Below are positions 7,246 through 13,781 of a DNA stretch of 28,946 nt, in pieces. This DNA is from Acidimicrobiia bacterium. Its GTDB lineage: Bacteria > Actinomycetota > Acidimicrobiia > Acidimicrobiales > Aldehydirespiratoraceae. The translations under genes were made by a program, and so were the position numbers. The notes under the pieces were generated by a model, which worked only from the letters and a program-made list of their open reading frames with translations, did not search any database and was not told where the DNA came from. How positions within the stretch are numbered: the first letter of the stretch is position 1; every line of letters starts with the position of its first letter. The DNA lies in assembly GCA_022824605.1 (NCBI GenBank), contig JAJDZO010000392.1:1-28946 (forward strand). The letters run 5' to 3'.

Positions 7246-8603
7246 CCGCGCCATCACCCGATGGCTTCGAGCCCGCGGAAGCGTCCCATCCCGACTTCTG
7301 GCATCTGCGCGAGTCTTACACTTTCGACCGCAACGTGATCGCCGAGATCCGCCGGGCGGCCAACACCGGCATCTACCGCATCAGGGGCTGGGGGGCCAAG
7401 CGCCGTCTGCCCACCCTCGATGACCTGGTGTTCCTCGGGGCGTCGATGTCGCGCTATCCCCTCGAGGGCTACCGCGAGGCGTGCGGCACCGACGTGGTGA
7501 TCGGCGAGCACCGGGCCGAGCGCCCCGTCCACCTGAAGATCCCGGTCACCGTCGCGGGCATGAGCTTCGGTTCGCTGTCGGCCCAGGCCAAGGAGGCCCT
7601 CGGCCGGGGCGCCAGCGCGGCGGGCACGTCCACCACCACCGGCGACGGCGGCATGACCGACGAGGAGCGACAGCACTCGGCCACGCTGGTGTACCAGTAC
7701 CTGCCGTCTCGTTACGGCATGAATCCCGACCACCTGCGAGTTGCCGACGCCATCGAGGTGGTGGTGGGCCAGGGGGCTAAGCCCGGCGGCGGCGGGATGC
7801 TGCTCGGTCAGAAGATCACCGAGCGGGTGGCCGAGATGCGCACCCTGCCCGAGGGCATCGATCAGCGCTCGGCGTGCCGCCATCCCGACTGGACCGGGCC
7901 CGACGATCTGGAGATCAAGATCGGCGAGCTGCGCGAGATCACCGACTGGCAGGTGCCGATCTACGTGAAGGTCGGCGCGGCCCGCCCCTACTACGACACT
8001 GCGCTGGCGGTGAAGGCCGGCGCCGACGCGGTGGTGGTGGACGGTATGCAGGGCGGCACCGCGGCCACCCAGGACGTGTTCATCGAGCATGTCGGCATTC
8101 CCACGCTGGCCGCCATCGGCGAGTCGGTGCGGGCATTGCGGGAACTCGGCGTGCACCGCCGCGAGGTGAAGCTCATCGTGGCGGGCGGAATCCGCTCCGG
8201 CGCCGACGTGGCCAAGGCGCTGGCCCTAGGCGCCGACGCGGCCTCCATCGGAACCGCCGCGCTGATCGCCATCGGCGACAACGACCCCGCCTATGAGGCC
8301 GAATACCAAGCCCTCGGCACCTCGGCGGGCTATTGGGAGGATTTCCAGGCGGGCAACGACCCGGCCGGGATCACCACCCAGGACCCCGACTTGTCGGCCC
8401 GGTTGGACCCGGTGCTGGCCGGGCGGCGCCTGGAAAACTACCTGCAGGTGCTCACCATCGAGACCCAGATCCTGGCCCGGGCCAATGGCAAGTCGCACGT
8501 CCTGAACCTCGAGCCCGAGGACCTGGCCGCCCTCACCGTCGAAGCGGCCGCCATGGCGAAGGTTCCGCTCGCAGGCACCGCCTGGATCCCCGGCGCTGAC
8601 TGA
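7242..8603 (+). CDS. glxD: FMN-binding glutamate synthase-like subunit (MgsC/GlxD)
   Basis: The catalytic TIM-barrel subunit, 453 aa, related to the FMN domain of glutamate synthase; with GlxB and GlxC it would form N-methylglutamate from gamma-glutamylmethylamide. Seen: IPVTVAGMSFGSLSAQAKEAL, TTTGDGGMTDEE, the phosphate/FMN loop QGAKPGGGGMLLG, VDGMQGGTAATQDVF, IVAGGIRSGADVAKALALGADAASIGTAAL. Only two cysteines are present, and where glutamate synthases carry the 3Fe-4S cysteines before PVGxATQ this protein reads NDPAGITTQ, so no Fe-S cluster is expected. The ATG overlaps the glxC stop. Its last 17 residues (MAKVPLAGTAWIPGAD region) are duplicated at the end of NagB 8.7 kb downstream. Confidence 0.92.
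   Translation: MTAPSPDGFEPAEASHPDFWHLRESYTFDRNVIAEIRRAANTGIYRIRGWGAKRRLPTLDDLVFLGASMSRYPLEGYREACGTDVVIGEHRAERPVHLKIPVTVAGMSFGSLSAQAKEALGRGASAAGTSTTTGDGGMTDEERQHSATLVYQYLPSRYGMNPDHLRVADAIEVVVGQGAKPGGGGMLLGQKITERVAEMRTLPEGIDQRSACRHPDWTGPDDLEIKIGELREITDWQVPIYVKVGAARPYYDTALAVKAGADAVVVDGMQGGTAATQDVFIEHVGIPTLAAIGESVRALRELGVHRREVKLIVAGGIRSGADVAKALALGADAASIGTAALIAIGDNDPAYEAEYQALGTSAGYWEDFQAGNDPAGITTQDPDLSARLDPVLAGRRLENYLQVLTIETQILARANGKSHVLNLEPEDLAALTVEAAAMAKVPLAGTAWIPGAD
8548..8603 (+). repeat. Left 56-bp direct repeat (glxD 3' end)
   Basis: The final 56 bases of glxD, from CCGCCATGG to the TGA, align without gaps to 17251-17306 with 49 identities by eye. Both copies end precisely at a TGA stop codon and are read in the same frame. 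The similarity stops at the stop codon. The sequence belongs naturally to glxD, since a C-terminus of this kind is expected there. Confidence 0.92.
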
Positions 8604-8645
8604 GCCGGACGCAACCTCGCAGGCTGGTGGCGGTCCCCCGCCGTC

Positions 8646-8681
8646 TTGACGCGGTATTAGTTAGGTAGTATTACTAACAAT
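8646..8681 (+). promoter_or_regulatory. Promoter and operator-like inverted repeat for the ROK operon
   Basis: TTGACG (8646-8651) and TATTAC (8669-8674) are 17 bp apart, a good sigma-70-type promoter. The -10 ends 7 bases before the GTG of the ROK gene, so the mRNA is probably leaderless. An inverted repeat GTTAG (8660-8664) / CTAAC (8674-8678) overlaps the -10; the local sequence is AT-rich compared with its surroundings. Its position suits autorepression by the ROK protein, an inference from how NagC/XylR-type repressors work. Confidence 0.65.
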
Positions 8682-9869
8682 GTGGCGGAGGGTTCTGGCT
8701 CGGGCGTCCTAAGGCTGCTCAGCGGGCAGCGGATAGTCGATGCGCTGTTCGCGGCTCATCCGACGCGCATGTCGCGAGCCGGAATAGCCCGGGCAACCGG
8801 TCTGTCCAAACCCACGGTGTCGGCCCTTGTCACCGACATGGAATCGGCGGGTCTGGTGCGGATCTCCGACGAGAGTCCGGCTTCCGGGTCGATCGGCCGT
8901 CCCGCCGCCTTGTACGAGTTGGTTGCCACGTCTCGCCACTCGGTGGTAGCCGACATCGGGGCGACCAAGATCCTGGTGGGCGTTGCTGACCTGTTCGGCG
9001 ATTTGGTCATCGAGCGGGAGATTGCTACCGGCCCCGACGCTTGCACCGCGCTGGAGAGCGTCACCGCAGCCGCCACCGACATGCTTGTCGACATCAACGG
9101 CAGATGCCATGCGGTGTGCGTCGGTGTGCCTGGGATCTACCGCCCCGACCGTGATCGCGTCGAGCAGGCCTTCAACCTTCCCGGCTTCGAGAATCTGGCG
9201 CTGGGCGCCTACCTCACGGAGAGATTCGATGGTCGAATCCACGTCGAGAACGACGTCAACCTGGCCACCCTGGGTGAATTGACCCGCATGGGCGACGAAC
9301 TGGCCGACGTGGACTTCGCGGCCGTCTCGGTGGGCACCGGCATCGGCCTGGGAATGGTGGTCGGCGGTGATCTCTACCGGGGCGGTACCGGGTCGGCGGG
9401 CGAATTGGGCTCGTTGCTGTTATCGCGACCCGAGTCGGGCCAAACCCCGGTGACGCTTGAGGATGTGGCCTCCGCGCCGTCGATCCGCAAACGGTTCGGG
9501 CAGGCCATCGAGGGCGGCCATCGTTCGGGACTTGACGCGAGCGCAGATGTTCCCGAGATATTCGCAGCCGCGGCAATAGGCGACGCCGCCGCCGCGGCCG
9601 TGCTGAACGAGGTGGCGGCGGCCATGGCTCTGGCTATGTCGCACCTGTGTCTGATCGTCGACCCCATCCGGGTCGTACTCGGTGGCGGGGTTGGAGCCAA
9701 CCCCGTGTTCGTCGACGCCGTTCGGGACCATTTGTCCCGCCTAGTGGCAGCACCGCCAGAGCTAGCGGCGTCCACATTGGGGCGGCGAGCCGCTCTGATT
9801 GGTGCGGTGTCCATGTCGTTGCGGTTCATCCACGAGTCCCTTGTGCCTGAGATTCTGGGAGATCAGTGA
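8682..9869 (+). CDS. ROK-family transcriptional regulator (NagC/XylR type)
   Basis: A DNA-binding sugar-responsive regulator, 395 aa. Seen: an N-terminal winged helix-turn-helix at residues 18-62 (MSRAGIARATGLSKPTVSALVTDMESAGLV), a typical linker GSIGRPAALYEL, then a ROK ATPase-fold domain with ADIGATKILVG, HVENDVNLATLGE, VSVGTGIGLGMVVGGDLYRG and GGGVGANPVF. The zinc-binding CxCGxxGCxE motif of many ROK proteins is absent; after GSAGELGS it reads LLLSRPESGQ with no cysteines. GTG 8682 is chosen because it sits right after the promoter, with no room for a Shine-Dalgarno. Its stop overlaps the next gene by GTGA. It probably represses the operon it heads, with an amino sugar or its phosphate as inducer. 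Confidence 0.9.
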   Translation: MAEGSGSGVLRLLSGQRIVDALFAAHPTRMSRAGIARATGLSKPTVSALVTDMESAGLVRISDESPASGSIGRPAALYELVATSRHSVVADIGATKILVGVADLFGDLVIEREIATGPDACTALESVTAAATDMLVDINGRCHAVCVGVPGIYRPDRDRVEQAFNLPGFENLALGAYLTERFDGRIHVENDVNLATLGELTRMGDELADVDFAAVSVGTGIGLGMVVGGDLYRGGTGSAGELGSLLLSRPESGQTPVTLEDVASAPSIRKRFGQAIEGGHRSGLDASADVPEIFAAAAIGDAAAAAVLNEVAAAMALAMSHLCLIVDPIRVVLGGGVGANPVFVDAVRDHLSRLVAAPPELAASTLGRRAALIGAVSMSLRFIHESLVPEILGDQ

Positions 9870-11143
9870 CCAGCGCGGCTGAGAGGATCGTGGCCGCGGT
9901 CGACGGTGAGGCAGTCACCCGACTCGTCCGTGAGGCCACTCGCATTCCGAGTGTTACCCCCAACGAGGCGGAGATCGCACAGTGGGCTTGCCGCCAGATG
10001 GCCGAGTCGGACGCCTTCGACTCGGCCGAACTCTTCGAGTGCGCGCCGGGCCGCCCCAACGTGGTGGCGTTCGCCGGTGACGGTCCGGGAAGGTCGCTGC
10101 TGCTGGCCGGACACCTCGACACGGTGGCCGTCGACGACTGGTTCCAGCACTGGGCGGGCACCGACCGCGAGGACCCCTTCGGCGCCCATGTGATCGACGG
10201 CGAGCTATGGGGCCGGGGGGTCGCCGACCAGAAGGCCGGCATCTGCGCCATCATCGAGGCGGTCCGGGCGTTCGGCCGCGCCGGGCTCCGGCCCGCCGGA
10301 AGGGTGTCGACCCTGTTCGTGTGCGACGAGGAGTCGGGCCAGCCCGGTAGCGGCGTCTCGGCCGGGATCCGGGCGTCGGTAGAGGGCCGGGCCGGGCCGC
10401 GGCCCGACGCGGACTTCGCGATCTACACCGAGCCGACCACCTCCGCCATCTACACCGCCCAGATGGGCTTCCTCATCGCCGACATCTCCTATACGGGGGT
10501 CTCCGCCTACTTCGGCCGGCCCGAACTCGGCGTCGACGCCCTGCGAGCCGGGCACCGCCTGCTCGACCGCCTGTGGGAGCACTCCGACCGCCTGCGGGCC
10601 TCGGTGCCCGCCCACGAACTGCTGGGCGAGGCCTTCCTGCTGGTCACCTCGGTCACATCGGGAGGCAACATTGCGGTGCCAGGCCGATTCGAGCTGTCGC
10701 TGATCCGCAAGATCCTGCCGGGCGAGAGCCTCGACGCCGCGGCCGCCAGCATCCAGTCCATCGCCGATGAGGTTGCCGGCGAGCACGGCGTCGAATGCAC
10801 TGTCGAGTTCAGCGCGCCCCGCGACCACCGGTTCGGGGGCACACCCGACGAGGTAGCCGCCGACCAGCCGGGGGTGGCCGCGCTGGCGCGGTCGATCGAG
10901 GCGGTCACGGGTGAACCGGCCCGCATCGAAGGAGCGCCGTACTGGTCGGAGAAGCCGTTCCTGCGGGACCTCGAGATCCCCGGCGTGTACTTCGCACCGG
11001 GCGACATCTCCAACTGCCACACCCCGTTCGAGCGCCTCGCCATCGACGAACTGGTGACGGCTACCCGCATCCTCGCTCGTTTCATCGCCGAATGGTGCGG
11101 CGTTCACGATCTACAAACCGGACCCAAAAGGGAGGGGCCATGA
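9866..11143 (+). CDS. M20-family metallo-amidohydrolase / deacylase (ArgE-DapE-ACY1 type)
   Basis: A zinc-dependent amide hydrolase, 425 aa. Seen: GHLDTVAV with metal-binding His83 and catalytic Asp85; GRGVADQKAG with the bridging Asp121; CDEESG with Glu155/Glu156; YTEPT at 188-191; and a C-terminal ISNCHTPFERL supplying the last His ligand. A lid domain lies between. All expected ligands are present, so it should be active. It overlaps the ROK gene by GTGA and the ABC lipoprotein gene by ATGA. Known relatives deacylate N-acyl amino acids or dipeptides. In this operon, which has NagB and a sugar kinase but no NagA, it may remove an acyl or aminoacyl group from an amino sugar; that role is inference. 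Confidence 0.88.
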   Translation: MTSAAERIVAAVDGEAVTRLVREATRIPSVTPNEAEIAQWACRQMAESDAFDSAELFECAPGRPNVVAFAGDGPGRSLLLAGHLDTVAVDDWFQHWAGTDREDPFGAHVIDGELWGRGVADQKAGICAIIEAVRAFGRAGLRPAGRVSTLFVCDEESGQPGSGVSAGIRASVEGRAGPRPDADFAIYTEPTTSAIYTAQMGFLIADISYTGVSAYFGRPELGVDALRAGHRLLDRLWEHSDRLRASVPAHELLGEAFLLVTSVTSGGNIAVPGRFELSLIRKILPGESLDAAAASIQSIADEVAGEHGVECTVEFSAPRDHRFGGTPDEVAADQPGVAALARSIEAVTGEPARIEGAPYWSEKPFLRDLEIPGVYFAPGDISNCHTPFERLAIDELVTATRILARFIAEWCGVHDLQTGPKREGP

Positions 11144-12486
11144 CAACCAATAGGAAGAGGCCAAGAGGCCGAGCGGATGGGCGCACGAATCCGGTCCATA
11201 CGGGCGAGGCCGTGGGCAGCCATGCCGTGGTTTGGGCGGCCCGAGAGCGCAGCGAACCAGAGCGGGAGACGCACCGCCGCGGCGTGACGGGCCTGCACCT
11301 GCCGCCGCGCCGTCCCAAGTGGCTGCTGATCGTGTCGCTGCTTGCAGTGTTCGCAGTGGTGGCCGCGGCATGTGCCGGCGATGAGGACGAGGAGTCAGCG
11401 CCGGCCACGACGGCACCGAGCGAAGCTGCGCCGGAACCTGAAGCTGAGTCACTGGATGAGCCCGCGGTCGAGGCTGTGGCTGGTGCGCCGAGGACTGTGG
11501 GGCCTGGTGGTGAGGAGGCGGTTGCTTCCAGTGAGGTGGCGTTGAGCGATGATGAGGTTGCTGAGGTGCAGGCGGGCGGTCATTCGGCTGCGTTGTTGTG
11601 GCACACCGCGGGTGCGTTCACTGATGCGGTTAGTCAGGGTGCTCGGGACGCTTTCGCGGAGTTGGGGATCGAGGTCATTGCTGAGACCAACGCCCAGTTC
11701 GACGCGGCCCAGCAGGCCAACGACGTTGAGACGGTCATGGCGCAGAGCCCCGACATCATCATCAGTTTGGCCATCGGTCCCGACGCGGGGGCCGAGGCGT
11801 TCCGCCCGGCGGTGGAAGCGGGCGTGCAGCTGGTGTTCTTGTCCAACGTTCCCCAGGGTTATGTCCACGGTGAGGACTATGTGGGCATCGTGACCGATGA
11901 CCTGGCCGCTATGGGCATCACCGCCGCGGATCTGCTGGCCGATGCTCTCGGAGGCGAGGGCGAGGTCGGCTACATCTTCCATGACGCCGCCTATTACGTG
12001 ACCAACCAGCGCGATCAGGCGTTCAAGTCCTGGATCGAGATCAACTATCCCGGCATTGAGATCGTCGCTGAGCAGGGTCTGGCCGACCCGGCCGCGGCGG
12101 AGGAGATCGCTTCGGCGATGCTGACGCGCAACCCTGACCTCGACGGCATCTACGCTCCGTGGTCCGCGGGTCCCGCCGACGGGGTGCTGGCCGCCCTTCG
12201 GGCTGCGGGCGCCTCTGATGTGGCTTTGGTGACCATGGATCTCGACACCAACGTGTCGCTGGACATGGTCGAGGGCGGCAACGTGGTGGGCATAGCCGCC
12301 GACGAGGCCTACAACCTCGGCCGCACCATGGCCATCGAGGGCGCCTACGGGATCCTCGGCAAGCCCGCCCCCGCGTTCGCGGTGGTGCCCGCCATCGGCG
12401 TGACCGCCGACAACATCGTCGAGGGCTACCGCCAATCACTAGCCGCCGACCCACCCCAAGAAGTCCTCGACGCCATCGGCGGCTGA
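11140..12486 (+). CDS. Sugar ABC transporter substrate-binding lipoprotein
   Basis: An extracytoplasmic solute-binding protein of the ribose/xylose class (Peripla_BP_4-like), 448 aa. Seen: a hydrophobic signal WLLIVSLLAVFAVVAAAC with lipobox Cys78, then an acidic Glu/Ala/Pro linker to about residue 135 and the binding domain (AALLWHTAGAFTDAVSQGARDAF, MAQSPDIIISLAIGP, IYAPWSAGPADGVLAALRAAG, VTMDLDTNVSLDMVEGG). The ATG at 11140 has a strong GGGAGGGG and overlaps the M20 stop as ATGA. It leaves about 60 residues before the signal helix; residues 9-43 come from a repeat element. A GTG at 11284 would give a normal lipoprotein leader but lacks a good ribosome site. Part of the binding domain (11500-11700) is richer in third-position T than its neighbours. 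Confidence 0.9.
   Translation: MTTNRKRPRGRADGRTNPVHTGEAVGSHAVVWAARERSEPERETHRRGVTGLHLPPRRPKWLLIVSLLAVFAVVAAACAGDEDEESAPATTAPSEAAPEPEAESLDEPAVEAVAGAPRTVGPGGEEAVASSEVALSDDEVAEVQAGGHSAALLWHTAGAFTDAVSQGARDAFAELGIEVIAETNAQFDAAQQANDVETVMAQSPDIIISLAIGPDAGAEAFRPAVEAGVQLVFLSNVPQGYVHGEDYVGIVTDDLAAMGITAADLLADALGGEGEVGYIFHDAAYYVTNQRDQAFKSWIEINYPGIEIVAEQGLADPAAAEEIASAMLTRNPDLDGIYAPWSAGPADGVLAALRAAGASDVALVTMDLDTNVSLDMVEGGNVVGIAADEAYNLGRTMAIEGAYGILGKPAPAFAVVPAIGVTADNIVEGYRQSLAADPPQEVLDAIGG
11164..11268 (+). repeat. Repeat family copy A, translated in the lipoprotein N-terminus
   Basis: About 105 bases related to copy B at 12557-12672. Shared blocks in order are AGAGGCCGAGCGGA, GCGAGGCCGTGGGCAGCCATG (21 bases in both, 11204-11224), GTGGTTTGGGCGGCCCG, GAGCG-AGCGAA and AGAGCGGGAG. 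Copy A lies entirely within the reading frame of the lipoprotein gene, ahead of the signal peptide, and keeps that frame open. Confidence 0.88.
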
Positions 12487-12506
12487 GGCAGACTTACCCC
12501 CCAAGT

Positions 12507-12555
12507 CCCGGCGGCAACCAGCATTGAGTTGTCGCCGGGGCTCCGGGCAAGCCCC
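12507..12555 (+). promoter_or_regulatory. Tandem hairpins between lipoprotein and permease genes
   Basis: Hairpin 1 pairs 12507-12518 with 12528-12539: 12 bp, one G-U, 9-base loop. Hairpin 2 pairs 12537-12542 (GGGGCT) with 12550-12555 (AGCCCC), with a 7-base loop. They share three bases, so full pairing is mutually exclusive. No T-tract follows. Such structures after a binding-protein gene often stabilise the upstream mRNA or reduce read-through into the permease gene. Confidence 0.6.
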
Positions 12556-12556
12556 C

Positions 12557-12672
12557 AGAGGCCGAGCGGACAGGGAGCGATTCGTGAGAATCTTCGCGGG
12601 TGGCCGAGCGAGGCCGTGGGCAGCCATGGGGTGGTTTGGGCGGCCCGTGAGCGAAGCGAACAAGAGCGGGAG
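12557..12672 (+). repeat. Repeat family copy B, intergenic
   Basis: About 116 bases related to copy A (11164-11268), with the same five conserved blocks and about 11 extra bases after the first block. It occupies most of the 245-base gap between the lipoprotein and permease genes. No terminal inverted repeats or target duplication were visible. Confidence 0.88.
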
Positions 12673-12731
12673 TGACGCTGAGGGGCGCGACGCGCTGGTT
12701 CCGGTCGGCGCTGCTCCGCAGTGAGGAACGT

Positions 12732-13730
12732 ATGACAGACGACTCCGCCGCGGCCGGGCGGCTGCTTCCTGCCCACCAATGGCTGGCGCGGCGGCGCCAG
12801 GACGTAGGGCTGCGTCAATACGTGGTGTACATGGCCGCACTGCTGATCTTCGGGCTGTTCGCCGTCATCCTGCGTGACGACGGGTTCCTCACCGCCTCCA
12901 ACCTGCTCAACATTGGCCGCCAGGCTGCTCCGATCGCGGTGATGGCGGTGGGTATGACCTTCGCGCTGGCCTCGGCGGAGATCGACCTGTCGATCGGAGC
13001 GATATGTGCGCTGTCTTCGTTGGTAGCCGCCGAGGCGGTGGGAAGCTACGGCTTCGTGGCCGGCGCCGTCGTGGCGCTGGCAGTCGGCGCCGGTATCGGA
13101 CTCGTCAACGGCGTCATCGCGGTCAAGGTGCGTATCCCGTCGTTCCTGGTGACGCTGGGCATGCTGGGGATCGTCAGCGGCGTAGCCCGCAACATGAACA
13201 ACCTTCAGTCACTGCCGATCCGCAACGACACCTTCCTGGCCGTATTCGGCGGTGGATCGGCGGGGCCGATCTCGTCGCTGCTGATCTGGACCGTCGTAAT
13301 CGGGGTCATCGGGCATCTCGTGCTGCACCAGTTGCGCTGGGGCCGCCATGTGCTGTCGGTGGGTGCCGACCGTGCTGCGGCGGGCGCACTCGGCATCAAC
13401 ACCGACCGCATTCGCATCACCGCGCTGATGACCAGCGCGGCCGCGGCCTCCTTCGCGGGCGTGCTGCTGGCGGGCCGTCTGGCGATCGGGCGCCACGACC
13501 TGGGCGAGAACCTGCTGCTCACGGTGATCGCCGCCGTGGTGATCGGCGGCACCAACCTGTTCGGCGGCCGGGCCTCGGTGGCCGGTGCCATAGCCGGGTC
13601 GATAGTCATGGCCATGCTCAACAACGGCCTCATCCTCATGGGTCTGCGGGTCGCCGACCAGTTGATCGCCCGGGGAGTGATCATCATCCTGGCGGTGGCG
13701 CTGAGCATGCGAGAGCAGAAGGAGACGTGA
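12732..13730 (+). CDS. Sugar ABC transporter permease (RbsC type)
   Basis: An inner-membrane permease of the ribose/xylose class, 332 aa with about nine or ten hydrophobic segments. Seen: a basic N-terminus, YVVYMAALLIFGLFAVIL, the family motif ASAEIDLSIGAICALSSLVAA, IPSFLVTLGMLGIVSGVAR, and the loop for ATPase contact GADRAAAGALGINTDRIRITALM. It ends GRASVAGAIAGSIVMAMLNNGLILMG...SMREQKET. The ATG at 12732 has GAGG five bases upstream; the frame is open 60 bases earlier but only into repeat DNA. It works with the lipoprotein upstream and the ATPase downstream. It is the only permease gene in the operon, so a homodimer is expected. Its 3' end is duplicated just before yhfX. Confidence 0.92.
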   Translation: MTDDSAAAGRLLPAHQWLARRRQDVGLRQYVVYMAALLIFGLFAVILRDDGFLTASNLLNIGRQAAPIAVMAVGMTFALASAEIDLSIGAICALSSLVAAEAVGSYGFVAGAVVALAVGAGIGLVNGVIAVKVRIPSFLVTLGMLGIVSGVARNMNNLQSLPIRNDTFLAVFGGGSAGPISSLLIWTVVIGVIGHLVLHQLRWGRHVLSVGADRAAAGALGINTDRIRITALMTSAAAASFAGVLLAGRLAIGRHDLGENLLLTVIAAVVIGGTNLFGGRASVAGAIAGSIVMAMLNNGLILMGLRVADQLIARGVIIILAVALSMREQKET

Positions 13731-13774
13731 TGGGAGAGCGGGCGGTGGCGTTCAGCATGCGAGAGCAGAAGGAG
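13691..13774 (+). repeat. 34-bp direct repeat duplicating the permease 3' end before yhfX
   Basis: Bases 13691-13724 recur at 13741-13774 with two mismatches and a 50-bp period. Both copies start GGCGGTGGCG and end GAGCAGAAGGAG. The second copy supplies AGAAGGAG as ribosome site about 7 bases before the yhfX GTG. Confidence 0.92.
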
Positions 13775-13780
13775 CCCTGA
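13730..13780 (+). pseudogene. 16-codon ORF echoing the permease C-terminus (possible relic)
   Basis: ATG at 13730 overlaps the permease stop (TGATG) and reads MGERAVAFSMREQKEP then TGA. The permease itself ends AVALSMREQKET, so the small ORF carries the same C-terminus behind a new start, MGER. It could be what remains of a second, tandem permease gene after an internal deletion, or just the product of a local duplication. Expression as a functional peptide seems unlikely. Confidence 0.4.
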
Positions 13781-13781
13781 C

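Noticed and set aside
8604..8645. Terminator after glxD (GGCGG-TCCC-CCGCC)
   Set aside because: The stem has five pairs and no T-tract; too weak to annotate.
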